This document shows, piece after piece, positions 31,810 through 39,859 of a stretch of DNA of 55,563 bases. This stretch comes from an uncultured Collinsella sp. GTDB lineage: Bacteria > Actinomycetota > Coriobacteriia > Coriobacteriales > Coriobacteriaceae. A program made the translations under genes and the position numbers. The stretch lies in the NCBI GenBank assembly GCA_959596505.1, contig CAUFWM010000005.1:1-55563 (forward strand), in the 5' to 3' direction. How positions within the stretch are numbered: position 1 is the stretch's first letter; each line of letters begins with the position of its first letter. The notes under the pieces are model-generated. The model had not been told where the DNA came from. It saw only the letters and a program-made list of their open reading frames with translations, and made no database searches.

Positions 31810-32799
31810 CTAGTTTCCCTGTGCGCCCGAAATGCCGTTTTGTAGGGCGTTCCAGGCATCCGTCGCCATGTCTCCCAAGTTCTGCGCGGTATCGCCCAGG
31901 TTTTGTGCCGTATCGCCCAGCTCTTGCGCCTTGTCTCCCAATTCCTGCGCCTTATTGCTCAGGTCCTCCAGCGTGTTGGAGCTCGAGCTGTCCGTGGTGC
32001 CTTGATCGCCGGACGCATTGCCCGACGAGCCGTCCTTGCGCGTAAGCTGGACCTCCAGGTTGCCGTCAGCGTTGTAGTAGGCAGATGTGACGACCCAGTT
32101 GGCATCGACAACAGGCGTCGAGCCGTCGTCAGTCAGAATCACAGCATTCGAAAGATCGGCGCCGCGCGACTTGAGGAGCTTCTTGGCGTTGGACCAGTAC
32201 TGCCCCGGGATATCGCTCAGATCGACGGTGCTAGACGAGGCGGACTCGGTTTGCCCGGCAGTGGTATCGGCCGTTGAGCTCCCCCGCTTGTTGAGCATGC
32301 CCGACACGATGGCAAACACAATCGAGAGGGCAAAGAAGATCGCCAGCACAATGAGGATCTTCTTGATCACACTCGACGAACGCGACGGCGCCTCTTCCTC
32401 GTCCTCACCATACTGCGGAATCGACTTGGGGTACTCACGATAAGGCTGGCGCGCATACGGATCGCGCGACTCATAACGAGGCTGGGACTGTGCCGTGCGC
32501 GGCATATACGTCGTCTGCTGAGGCTGCGGAATGGGATTTTGCGGCAGGTTATTATAAGCGCCTGCCGCCGCATTGCCATACGGGTCCGGCGTTGCATTGC
32601 CATACGGGTCCTGCGGTGCATAATCAAACGGATCCCGCGGTGTATCGCTATAGCCCATAACTCGTGTGGGTTCGGCGGACGCCTGCGTCGCATCGGGGGC
32701 AGCATTGCCGGGGTTCGACACAACGCGGGTCGCATCGGCGCTGCCGCCAGCCTGTGCGGAGCCATATCCGCCCATCACAGTCGTCTTGTCCTGGTCCAT
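31810..32799 (-). CDS. Single-span membrane protein with Pro/Tyr-rich cytoplasmic region and extracellular heptad repeats
   Basis: A 329-aa protein. Residues 1-140 are low-complexity and rich in Pro, Gln, Tyr and Asp (repeats such as DPYGNATPDPYGNAAA), likely cytoplasmic. One transmembrane helix (about 147-168) is followed by a Ser/Thr linker and a small globular domain (about 190-255). The C-terminus has four heptads of the type AQELGDK/AQNLGDT, encoded by a 21-bp tandem repeat at 31871-31954, which should form an amphipathic helix or coiled coil. AAAGGA precedes the ATG. No family is recognised. It may be an envelope or stress-sensing protein, but this is speculation. Confidence 0.78.
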   Translation of the reverse strand: MDQDKTTVMGGYGSAQAGGSADATRVVSNPGNAAPDATQASAEPTRVMGYSDTPRDPFDYAPQDPYGNATPDPYGNAAAGAYNNLPQNPIPQPQQTTYMPRTAQSQPRYESRDPYARQPYREYPKSIPQYGEDEEEAPSRSSSVIKKILIVLAIFFALSIVFAIVSGMLNKRGSSTADTTAGQTESASSSTVDLSDIPGQYWSNAKKLLKSRGADLSNAVILTDDGSTPVVDANWVVTSAYYNADGNLEVQLTRKDGSSGNASGDQGTTDSSSSNTLEDLSNKAQELGDKAQELGDTAQNLGDTAQNLGDMATDAWNALQNGISGAQGN

Positions 32800-32917
32800 G
32801 CAACGTTTCCTTTCCGTCGCCTGTAAGCATCAAGTTATCCATGCATTCTACCCGCGCAAAAGCCTATGATGGGCAAAGGCCGTCGGTATCTACAAGACAT
32901 GCGCGTGCCTAAGGATC

Positions 32918-32953
32918 AAAAAGCCCCGCCGGGCCTTGGGGCACGACGGGGCG
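32918..32953 (-). terminator. Terminator of the fhs gene
   Basis: On the reverse strand GCCCCGTCG pairs with CGGCGGGGC (one wobble) and is followed by TTTTT, 25 bases after the fhs stop. Confidence 0.9.
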
Positions 32954-32977
32954 GGCAAGCGGCTATAAGCAGCAGGC

Positions 32978-34645
32978 TTAGAACAGGCCGGTGATGTTGC
33001 CGTCGTTGTCGACGTCGATGTTCTCGGCCGCGGGGACCTTGGGCAGGCCCGGCATGGTCAGGACGCTGCCAGTCAGCGCGACCACAAAGTGGGCACCGGC
33101 GGAAACCTTGAGCTCGCGCACGGTGATGCGGAAGCCCTCGGGGGCGCCCAGCGCCTTGGCGTTGTCGCTAAAGCTGTACTGGGTCTTGGCGACGCACACC
33201 GGCAGGTTGCCAAAGCCGTTCTCGCGCAGCTCGGCGAGCTGACGCTTGGCAGCCGGCGTAAAGTCAACGCCGTCGGCGCGGTAGACCTTGGTGGCGACGG
33301 CCTCGAGGGCATCAGCAACATCGGCGCCGTCCTCGTAGGCAAACTTGAACTCGCTCGGCTGCTCAATCAGGCGCATGACCTCATCGGCCAGGTCGAGCGC
33401 ACCCTCGCCGCCCTTGGCCCAGACCTCGGAAAGCTTAACGTTAACGCCGAGCTTCTGGCACTCGGACTCGATGAGCTCGAGTTCGGCCTCAGTGTCCGTC
33501 GGGAAGCGGTTGATGGCGACCACGCAGGGCAGACCGTAGACATTCTGAATGTTGTCGACGTGGCGCAGCAGGTTGGGCATACCGGCCTTGAGGGCCTCGA
33601 GGTTCTCGTCGTTAAGGTCGGCCTTGGCAACACCGCCGTTGTACTTAAGCGCACGGGCGGTGGCGACAATCACGACGGCGCTGGGACGAACGCCCGTCAT
33701 GCGACACTTGATGTCGAGGAACTTCTCGGCACCCAGATCGGCGCCAAAGCCTGCCTCGGTAATGGCGACATCACCAAAGCGCATGGCCATACGCGTGGCC
33801 ATGATGGAGTTGCAGCCGTGGGCGATATTGGCGAAGGGACCGCCGTGGACAAATGCGGGCGTGCCCTCGAGCGTCTGCACCAAATTGGGCTTGAGCGCAT
33901 CCTTAAGCAGCGCGGCCATGGCGCCCTGAGCCTTGAGGTCGCGGGCGCGGACGGGCTCGCCGGCATAGCTGTAGCCGACGACAATCTCGCCCAGGCGCTC
34001 CTTGAGGTCGTTGATGCTCGTGGATAAGCACAGGATCGCCATGACCTCGGAGGCAACGGTGATATCGAAGCCGTCCTCGCGCGGCACGCCCTGAGCCTTG
34101 CCGCCGATGCCGTCGATAACATGGCGCAGCTGGCGGTCGTTCATGTCGACGACGCGCTTCCAGGTGATGCGCTTGACGTCGATACCGAGCTGGTTGCCCT
34201 GCTGAATATGGTTGTCGAGCATGGCGGCCAGCAGGTTATTGGCGGCACCGATAGCGTGGAAGTCGCCGGTAAAGTGCAGGTTGATGTCTTCCATGGGGAT
34301 GACCTGGGCCCAACCGCCGCCGGCGGCGCCGCCCTTGACGCCAAAGACGGGGCCGAGCGAGGGCTCGCGCAGGGCCACAGCGCTCTTGACACCGCGACGG
34401 CGCAGGCCATCGGCCAGACCGATGGTCGTGGTGGTCTTGCCCTCGCCAGCGGGCGTGGGGTTGATGGCGGTCACGAGGACGAGCTTGGCCTGGTGATCGG
34501 TCGGCTCGTTGAGCAGCGAATAGTCGACCTTAGCCTTGTCGAAGCCGTACGGAATCAGGTGCTTTACGTCGACGCCGGCGTTCTTAGCCACCTCGGTAAT
34601 GGGCAGCGGCGTGACGGAACGTGCGATTTCGATGTCAGTAGGCAT
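32978..34645 (-). CDS. fhs: Formate--tetrahydrofolate ligase
   Basis: A 555-aa enzyme that makes 10-formyl-THF from formate, THF and ATP. The P-loop NPTPAGEGKTTTTIGL near residue 60, the following EPSLGPVFGVKGGAAGGG and FVHGGPFANIAHGCNS are diagnostic. The length is standard. The start at 34645 has AAAGGA six bases upstream and gives the usual MPTDIEIARSV N-terminus. A formal ORF start at 34705 adds 20 non-conserved residues. It is a single-gene unit with its own terminator. With FchA and FolD (23224-24713) it completes the folate one-carbon branch. No THF riboswitch is seen in the short leader. Confidence 0.97.
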   Translation of the reverse strand: MPTDIEIARSVTPLPITEVAKNAGVDVKHLIPYGFDKAKVDYSLLNEPTDHQAKLVLVTAINPTPAGEGKTTTTIGLADGLRRRGVKSAVALREPSLGPVFGVKGGAAGGGWAQVIPMEDINLHFTGDFHAIGAANNLLAAMLDNHIQQGNQLGIDVKRITWKRVVDMNDRQLRHVIDGIGGKAQGVPREDGFDITVASEVMAILCLSTSINDLKERLGEIVVGYSYAGEPVRARDLKAQGAMAALLKDALKPNLVQTLEGTPAFVHGGPFANIAHGCNSIMATRMAMRFGDVAITEAGFGADLGAEKFLDIKCRMTGVRPSAVVIVATARALKYNGGVAKADLNDENLEALKAGMPNLLRHVDNIQNVYGLPCVVAINRFPTDTEAELELIESECQKLGVNVKLSEVWAKGGEGALDLADEVMRLIEQPSEFKFAYEDGADVADALEAVATKVYRADGVDFTPAAKRQLAELRENGFGNLPVCVAKTQYSFSDNAKALGAPEGFRITVRELKVSAGAHFVVALTGSVLTMPGLPKVPAAENIDVDNDGNITGLF

Positions 34646-34791
34646 GGGCGGTCCTTTCGTTACCGGATGAGAAAAAGACCAATTCAGCATAGCACGGGCG
34701 CGCAATAGTAAAACACCCGTAACCGATGAATGGCGATATGTTTATCCAATGCTCAGCGATAGCCTACAGACTAGCCAAAACAAACCCGACT

Positions 34792-35859
34792 CTAAACGGC
34801 TGGCTCGATACCCAAATGCTCAAAGGTGCGAAGCGTTGCCTGACGGCCCTGGGGCGTGCGAATCATCAAGCCGCACTGCAGCAGATAGGGCTCATAGACA
34901 TCCTCGAGCGTACCCGGGTCCTCGCCCACCGCGCTGGCAAGGGTCGTCAGGCCCACGGCACGGCCGGAGAACGTCTTGGCGAGCGTCTCCAAGATGCGAA
35001 TATCCATCCAGTCCAGACCAAGCTCATCAATCTCGAAGAACTCGAGTGCCTGACGGCAAATATCAAGCTCAATAGGACCGTTGCCGCGCACCTGCGCATA
35101 GTCGCGCACGCGTTTGAGCAGACGGTTGGCCAGGCGCGGCGTGCCACGCGAACGCGAGCCGATCTCGAGCGCACTCGGATGGTCTATCGTCACGCCCAAG
35201 ATGGTCGCCGAGCGGGTCACGATCTGGGCGAGTTCCTCGACCGTGTAGTAATCCAGGCGATACGAAATGCCAAAGCGGTCGCGCAGCGGGCCGGTCAGCA
35301 TGCCCGAGCGAGTCGTTGCCGCCACCAGCGTGAACTTAGGGATATCCAGGCGAATCGAGCGCGCCGCCGGACCCTTACCGATAACGATATCGAGCGCAAA
35401 GTCCTCCATCGCGGGATACAGAACTTCCTCGACCGAACGGTTGAGTCGGTGGATCTCGTCGATAAACAGTACGTCACCCGGCTGCAAGTTAGTCAGGATA
35501 GCCGCGAGGTCGCCGGTACGCGCAATGGCCGGGCCACTCGTCGTCTTGATCTGAGCGCCCAGCTCGTTGGCGATAACGGTAGCCAGCGTGGTCTTGCCCA
35601 GGCCCGGAGGACCCGAGAAGATCACGTGGTCGAGCGTCTCGCCACGGCTCTGCGCCGCCTCGATCAGCACGCGAAGGCTCTGCTTGATATGCTCCTGACC
35701 GCAGTAGTCGTCCAGGCGCTGGGGACGCAGGGTACGGTCGACATCGAGGTCTTCGGGCGTCAGCTCCGAGCCCACCATGCGCTCACCGTGCGCCATGGAT
35801 GCCGCCGGCGAGTTGCCGGGCGTCGCCCACAGGTCCTGAGAGTCATCGGCTTCCCACAT
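34792..35859 (-). CDS. ruvB: Holliday junction branch migration helicase RuvB
   Basis: A 355-aa AAA+ ATPase that drives branch migration with RuvA. Walker A (SGPPGLGKTTLA), Walker B (LFIDEIHRLN), the sensor/trimer loop (TTRSGMLTGPLRDRFGI) and the C-terminal winged helix (TPQGRQATLRTFEHLGI) are all present. The start at 35859 (ATG) overlaps the last base of the ruvA stop, and a GTG at 35862 is an alternative. Last gene of the ruvC-ruvA-ruvB operon, in the usual order. The SOS box at 37056 should place it under LexA control. Confidence 0.97.
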   Translation of the reverse strand: MWEADDSQDLWATPGNSPAASMAHGERMVGSELTPEDLDVDRTLRPQRLDDYCGQEHIKQSLRVLIEAAQSRGETLDHVIFSGPPGLGKTTLATVIANELGAQIKTTSGPAIARTGDLAAILTNLQPGDVLFIDEIHRLNRSVEEVLYPAMEDFALDIVIGKGPAARSIRLDIPKFTLVAATTRSGMLTGPLRDRFGISYRLDYYTVEELAQIVTRSATILGVTIDHPSALEIGSRSRGTPRLANRLLKRVRDYAQVRGNGPIELDICRQALEFFEIDELGLDWMDIRILETLAKTFSGRAVGLTTLASAVGEDPGTLEDVYEPYLLQCGLMIRTPQGRQATLRTFEHLGIEPAV

Positions 35860-36479
35860 CACGCATCCATTCCGAGTCGCTTAAGCGCCGCGCCGAGCAG
35901 ATCCTCGACACGCATATCCTGCCCATCATACCCGCTCAGGGCAACCTCGGTCTCCTGAGGGCTAAAGCCCATGGAAAGGAGCGCCGCGCGGGCGTCATCG
36001 ATCGCCGAGGGAGCGGCGGCGGGAACCGGCATCGCAACCTGACCGGGAATTACGTCGACCGGAACAAAGCCCTTGTCCTTGGCAAAGGTACTCTTGAGCT
36101 CCAAGATGAGGCGTTGGGCGGTCTTTTTGCCCACACCGGGCACCTTGGCCATGCCCTTGTCATCCTCGGCCATTACCAGGGAATACAGCTGTCCCACGGT
36201 ATAGGTGGAAAGCACGGCAAGCGCCAGGCGTGGACCGACGCCCGAGACAGAAACGAGCCGATCGAACATCGTGCGCTCGTCCTTGGAGGCAAAGCCAAAA
36301 AGTGTCATGGCGTCCTCGCGCACCTGCATACGGGTATAGAGGCGAACCTCGCCGCCGGGTGTAGGCAGCGTGGCGGCAGTGCTGCCCGAAATACCGAGCT
36401 CAAAGCCCACACCCGATACGTCAACGACGGCCGAGCTCATCGTGGCCTCGACAAGCGTTCCATGGAGCTGGGAAATCAT
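35859..36479 (-). CDS. ruvA: Holliday junction DNA-binding protein RuvA
   Basis: A 206-aa protein of standard three-domain form. An OB-fold at residues 1-63 starts MISQLHGTLVEATMSSAVVD. The two helix-hairpin-helix motifs follow, with VSGVGPRLALAVLS and VPGVGKKTAQRLILEL. The C-terminal domain (residues about 160-206) contacts RuvB and ends near GAALKRLG. The ATG at 36479 overlaps the ruvC stop by one base (TGATG), and its own stop overlaps the ruvB start, so the three genes are tightly coupled. Confidence 0.97.
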   Translation of the reverse strand: MISQLHGTLVEATMSSAVVDVSGVGFELGISGSTAATLPTPGGEVRLYTRMQVREDAMTLFGFASKDERTMFDRLVSVSGVGPRLALAVLSTYTVGQLYSLVMAEDDKGMAKVPGVGKKTAQRLILELKSTFAKDKGFVPVDVIPGQVAMPVPAAAPSAIDDARAALLSMGFSPQETEVALSGYDGQDMRVEDLLGAALKRLGMDA

Positions 36480-37000
36480 CAGTATCCGGTTCCTCTCTGT
36501 TGATAGAACTCGCCGCCGGTAAGCGCCCGGGTGCGGCTGAGGTTAACGTGACAGATGGCGCAGGCCAGGGCATCGGCGGCATGGTCTGGGTGAGGGTCGT
36601 GATCGAGCTGCGTGAGCGTGCGCACCATGTAGGCAACCTGCCGTTTATCTGCGGCACCGGTGCCCACCACGGCCTGCTTGATCTGCATGGGCGTGTATTC
36701 GCCAATCTCGAGCGCGCACTCCGAAAGCGCCACGAGCGCGGCACCGCGGGCATGCGCCGTGGGGATGGCCGAGCGGACGTTAGCGCCAAAGTAGATGCTC
36801 TCGATAGCCGCGGTATCGGGACGGTAGCGTTCGACGACGCCCTTGAGGTCGCGGGCGATATGCGACAGGCGCACCGCGAGCGGGCTGCCCGCGCTGGTCT
36901 CGATACAACCGTAGGCACGGCAGCGGACCTCGCCACGCCGCTCCTCGATAATCCCCCAGCCCGTATGGGCCAAACCAGGGTCGATACCCAAGATAACCAA
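36479..37000 (-). CDS. ruvC: Crossover junction endodeoxyribonuclease RuvC (TTG start)
   Basis: A 173-aa resolvase that cuts Holliday junctions. The acidic catalytic residues are visible in ILGIDPGLAHTGWG, AIESIYFG and DHDPHPDHAADALACAI. The start is taken as TTG at 37000 because AGGGGAGG lies five bases before it and the product then begins MVILGIDPGLA with family-standard length. A GTG at 37030 would add ten residues. First gene of ruvCAB. No yebC is next to it, unlike many bacteria. An SOS box lies about 60 bases upstream. Confidence 0.95.
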   Translation of the reverse strand: MVILGIDPGLAHTGWGIIEERRGEVRCRAYGCIETSAGSPLAVRLSHIARDLKGVVERYRPDTAAIESIYFGANVRSAIPTAHARGAALVALSECALEIGEYTPMQIKQAVVGTGAADKRQVAYMVRTLTQLDHDPHPDHAADALACAICHVNLSRTRALTGGEFYQQRGTGY

Positions 37001-37055
37001 GCCGACCTCCCCTCGTCTTTTGCCAAGCACAAGGCAAGGCCCCGCGCACTATTCA

Positions 37056-37069
37056 CGAACGTCTGTTCT
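37056..37069 (-). promoter_or_regulatory. LexA (SOS) box upstream of ruvC
   Basis: CGAACGTCTGTTCT has the GAAC-N4-GTTC core and matches the Bacillus/actinobacterial consensus CGAACRNRYGTTYC at 12 of 14 positions. Location and function of the following genes (DNA repair) agree. Confidence 0.82.
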
Positions 37070-37136
37070 AGAATAACACAACGCTAGCCTTATAAGTCAG
37101 CCGAGATCGAATTGTAGGTTGAGCATACGCAAGCGA

Positions 37137-37234
37137 GCGCCCGCCAGAGCGAGCAAGGTGCCTTGAAAGAGGAGGGCATTGACCTGGCGGTCATGCCCGA
37201 CGATTGAAAGGCAGATTGCCGCTCTGGCGGGCGC
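37137..37234 (-). other. Structured intergenic element closed by a 15-bp perfect stem
   Basis: GCGCCCGCCAGAGCG (37137-37151) and CGCTCTGGCGGGCGC (37220-37234) are perfect complements. The 68 bases between can fold into further hairpins, including AAGGTGCCTT, GGGCATTGAC with GTCATGCCC, and GGCAGATTGCC. The result would be a multi-branched fold. It lies between the NadE-like gene and the ruvC promoter. No T-run follows on either strand, so it is not an ordinary terminator. No known RNA family is recognised. Confidence 0.7.
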
Positions 37235-37242
37235 GCAGCGGT

Positions 37243-39228
37243 CTAGTTCTGCGAGAAGAATGGGAACTGCCTCGGATCTATCGGCGGATGCGGCATCGGA
37301 CCTCCCTGGGGCCCACCCTGCGGTCCGCCCTGGCCGCCCATCATCTTTTCGATGGCGTCCTGGACCTCACCCTCAAACTTTTTCATGCCCTCATGCAGAC
37401 GACGCTGACCGTCCTCGGAGCGCAGCTCTTCCATCTGCTCGGGCGAAATACCCAACAGCTCGCCCAATATGCCCATCATCTCGCCGCGCATACGGTCACT
37501 CGTATCGTCGTCGGCAAAGCGGCGCACCTCGGCGCGTGCCAGAGAATCAACCGTCATGCGCTCCTTACCGTTGAGCCCCAGATCGGACCACGCAAGCATG
37601 TACGGCCAGGCGCGCTCGACAAACGAACGGGCCGAAACGATCGGCGCCGTCGGTAGCATGCGACGGGCAGCCTCACCCTGGCGCACAAGCATCAGCAGCA
37701 GCGAGCAGGCCTCGGGCTTGGCGGCGGCCATCGGGATGTCGTCAAAGGGACGGCTGCGGTCCACGTGCGACTCGAGCGCACCATCGACCTCGCCCGGCTC
37801 GAGCCCACCGAGCAGCTGCGCCGCGCGGTCGAGCATGTCGACCGGACCGTCGAGCGTCGAAAGCGCCTGTGCCAGCACGCGCTCCATGCAATCCTCCACC
37901 GCGTTGAGCGTCACGAGCTCTTGGGGCACCACGGCCGAGACGCGGTTGCGCACGCGTGCCACAAACTCGAGCGTCGACAGATACACATCGCCAAAGGGCG
38001 CAAAGTCGCCCTGGTAGCCGCCCGACAGCGCGGGCGCCGCCAGTGCATACTCAGTCTTGGAAAGCGGGCTCAACGCCATGGCGCCCAGCTCGAGCGCCGT
38101 ATCCTCGAGCATCAGGCCCAGCGCGCGCGAACGCAGGCGCTCGGCATCGCCCGCCGACGCGTCGCGGTCGAGCACGCGCTCCGCATCCGGCGCATCGCGC
38201 TCGACGGTGCGAATGTGCAGGCGCTCAGCGATTGAGCGAACAGCAGAACAGCGGGCGGCCTCGGCCTCCTCCTGCGCCGGTGTAAAGATGCGGTTGCGTC
38301 CCAGCACTAAGCCAATTACGTTACGAGGACCCAAGGCATCGACGGCAAGCGCTGCCAACAGGGACGACGGCAAATCGCCCTCGAGCGCCACCACGGCACG
38401 CGACGCACCGCGGGCGCGGGCATTGTCGCGCACGGCAAGCACCAGCGCCTGCCACAGCCACTCCTCGGAGCGAAACTGGGGCAGCTCATGGTCCTCCAGG
38501 GCATCGAGCATCATGCCGCGCTGAATTTCCTGAACCAGCAGGCTCTCCTCAAAACACGGCGCCTGGGCCACCACGCGCCCGCAGTCGTCGAGCACAAACG
38601 ATCCGCCGGTGTACACCGACTCGTCATAGGCGCCGACCGGCGCCATGCAGGCAAACCACACGCTGCGCTTGGAGGCAATCTTGCGGTAGGCACCGCTGCG
38701 CACGGCGGCGACGGCGGCCGTCTCGCGATCGGTCATGTCAAACGCGTTAAACTGGAAATAGGCAATGAGGTCGACGCCGGTCGGCAGCATCTCGAGCTCG
38801 CGATCCAGGTCAAACACCACGGCGATGCGCACGCCGTCCACGTCAAACACCGGAGGCGCCCAACGCGCGTCGTTATTCTCGCCACGCTGCAGGGCAATAC
38901 TTGCGCGCGCGGGCACCACGCGACCGTCTTTGAGCATCATGTAGTCAAGCAGGGGCTGGCCCTCAAACGAAACCGCAGAGGGCACGATGCAGATCATGTC
39001 GAGCTCTTGGATGCGCTCGGCAACGCCCGTCAGGCCCATCAACATATCGTGCTCAAAATCGGCAGCGCCCACCAGGCTGCCCGGCATGGCGCCCATAAAG
39101 AGCGGGGCCGGAACGCACAGCACGCGCGCGCCGCGCTCATGAGCCAGGCGAGCCTGGTCCTCGATGCGGCCGCAAATGCCCTCAATATCACCCAGGCGCA
39201 TATCGATCTGTGCAAGCGCGAGCTTCAT
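37243..39228 (-). CDS. NAD-synthetase-like protein without catalytic motifs (probable pseudoenzyme)
   Basis: A 661-aa protein with the full layout of glutamine-dependent NadE: a nitrilase-like domain (1-255) and an adenine-nucleotide alpha-hydrolase domain (about 270-560). The glutaminase triad Glu-Lys-Cys is absent. The Glu in FPEL is Ala41 in VPAP, no Lys occurs in the DGRVV to NNDARW segment, and ICED is FDLD. The ATP P-loop SGGxDS is replaced by EGDLPSS near residue 286, and the GTGNKSE loop is SPLSKTE. The frame is fully open and the overall fold signatures (LAALAVDALGPRNVIGLVLG, GDFAPFGDVY) are kept. An extra C-terminal part ends in a Gly/Pro/Gln-rich tail. The start at 39228 has AAGGG seven bases upstream. 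The enzyme is probably inactive, with a binding or regulatory role. Confidence 0.8.
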   Translation of the reverse strand: MKLALAQIDMRLGDIEGICGRIEDQARLAHERGARVLCVPAPLFMGAMPGSLVGAADFEHDMLMGLTGVAERIQELDMICIVPSAVSFEGQPLLDYMMLKDGRVVPARASIALQRGENNDARWAPPVFDVDGVRIAVVFDLDRELEMLPTGVDLIAYFQFNAFDMTDRETAAVAAVRSGAYRKIASKRSVWFACMAPVGAYDESVYTGGSFVLDDCGRVVAQAPCFEESLLVQEIQRGMMLDALEDHELPQFRSEEWLWQALVLAVRDNARARGASRAVVALEGDLPSSLLAALAVDALGPRNVIGLVLGRNRIFTPAQEEAEAARCSAVRSIAERLHIRTVERDAPDAERVLDRDASAGDAERLRSRALGLMLEDTALELGAMALSPLSKTEYALAAPALSGGYQGDFAPFGDVYLSTLEFVARVRNRVSAVVPQELVTLNAVEDCMERVLAQALSTLDGPVDMLDRAAQLLGGLEPGEVDGALESHVDRSRPFDDIPMAAAKPEACSLLLMLVRQGEAARRMLPTAPIVSARSFVERAWPYMLAWSDLGLNGKERMTVDSLARAEVRRFADDDTSDRMRGEMMGILGELLGISPEQMEELRSEDGQRRLHEGMKKFEGEVQDAIEKMMGGQGGPQGGPQGGPMPHPPIDPRQFPFFSQN

Positions 39229-39266
39229 GGACAAGCCCTTCCCATCGTAACTGTCGTTATCGTAGT

Positions 39267-39298
39267 AAAAGCGCCGGCCGCATAATGCAGCCGGCGCT
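39267..39298 (-). terminator. Terminator of the superoxide reductase gene
   Basis: On the reverse strand AGCGCCGGC pairs with GCCGGCGCT and is followed by TTTT, 47 bases after the stop at 39345. Confidence 0.88.
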
Positions 39299-39344
39299 CG
39301 CATGTGCATATGCTAGCTATGATACCCCGAGCGGGGGCGCGCTC

Positions 39345-39707
39345 CTAGAACGTCGCGGACCACAGCCCATGCAGGTTGCAGTAGGCATAGACGGTACCGG
39401 TCTTGGAGCCGCCAGCGAAAAACGTCGTGGGCTTCATGCCGGGCTCAAGGTAATGGACCTCCAGGCGGCCCTCGGCCTCAAGCGCGATCCACTCGATATA
39501 GTGCTCGGGCAGCATGGGATGCTCGGTCGAGCCCACGCGTGCGCGAATGACGTGGCCGTCGCGCTCGATCTCGACAACAGGCACATGCTTCTCGTGCGCC
39601 GCGTCCTCGGTGTTCGCCGTCAGCTCCGTGCAGCCGGCAGGGGTCGCAACGCCATCGCCAAGGGCGGCAACGAGCTTGCCGTCAGAGTCCTTAAAGAATT
39701 TCGCCAT
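39345..39707 (-). CDS. Superoxide reductase (desulfoferrodoxin-type, neelaredoxin class)
   Basis: A 120-aa non-heme iron protein that reduces superoxide to hydrogen peroxide without making oxygen, as used by anaerobes. The four His and one Cys of the Fe centre are visible: HEKHVPVVE, EHPMLPEHYIEW and AYCNLHGLWSA. The rubredoxin-like N-terminal Fe(Cys)4 domain of class I is missing, so it belongs to the single-centre class. The start at 39707 gives MAKFFKDSDGKLVAALGDG with GGAGA upstream. Longer in-frame starts have no support. It is a single-gene unit with a hairpin in its leader and a terminator behind. Confidence 0.93.
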   Translation of the reverse strand: MAKFFKDSDGKLVAALGDGVATPAGCTELTANTEDAAHEKHVPVVEIERDGHVIRARVGSTEHPMLPEHYIEWIALEAEGRLEVHYLEPGMKPTTFFAGGSKTGTVYAYCNLHGLWSATF

Positions 39708-39740
39708 GATGTTCTCCTTTGCTGATGTGCCGATGTTCTC

Positions 39741-39774
39741 GATGGTTCTTATGCCCAAAGGCAGGCGAACCATC
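39741..39774 (-). promoter_or_regulatory. Hairpin in the leader of the superoxide reductase gene
   Basis: GATGGTTC pairs perfectly with GAACCATC, and inside the loop TGCC pairs with GGCA. It sits 34 bases before the start codon. It could affect transcript stability or hide a signal, but no partner is known. Confidence 0.4.
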
Positions 39775-39859
39775 CACGGCATGGCAAATGAACACATAAC
39801 GGGCGGGAACGGTGGGGCGGCGCGTACTATCCGCCCCGGCAACCCCATCCCGCGCGCGG

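Noticed and set aside
34646..34791. Tetrahydrofolate riboswitch before fhs
   Set aside because: The leader is short and shows no matching conserved core or pseudoknot arms.
37137..37234. Structured element as the signal recognition particle RNA
   Set aside because: The conserved GGAAGGAAGCAGCC-type loop of SRP RNA is absent.
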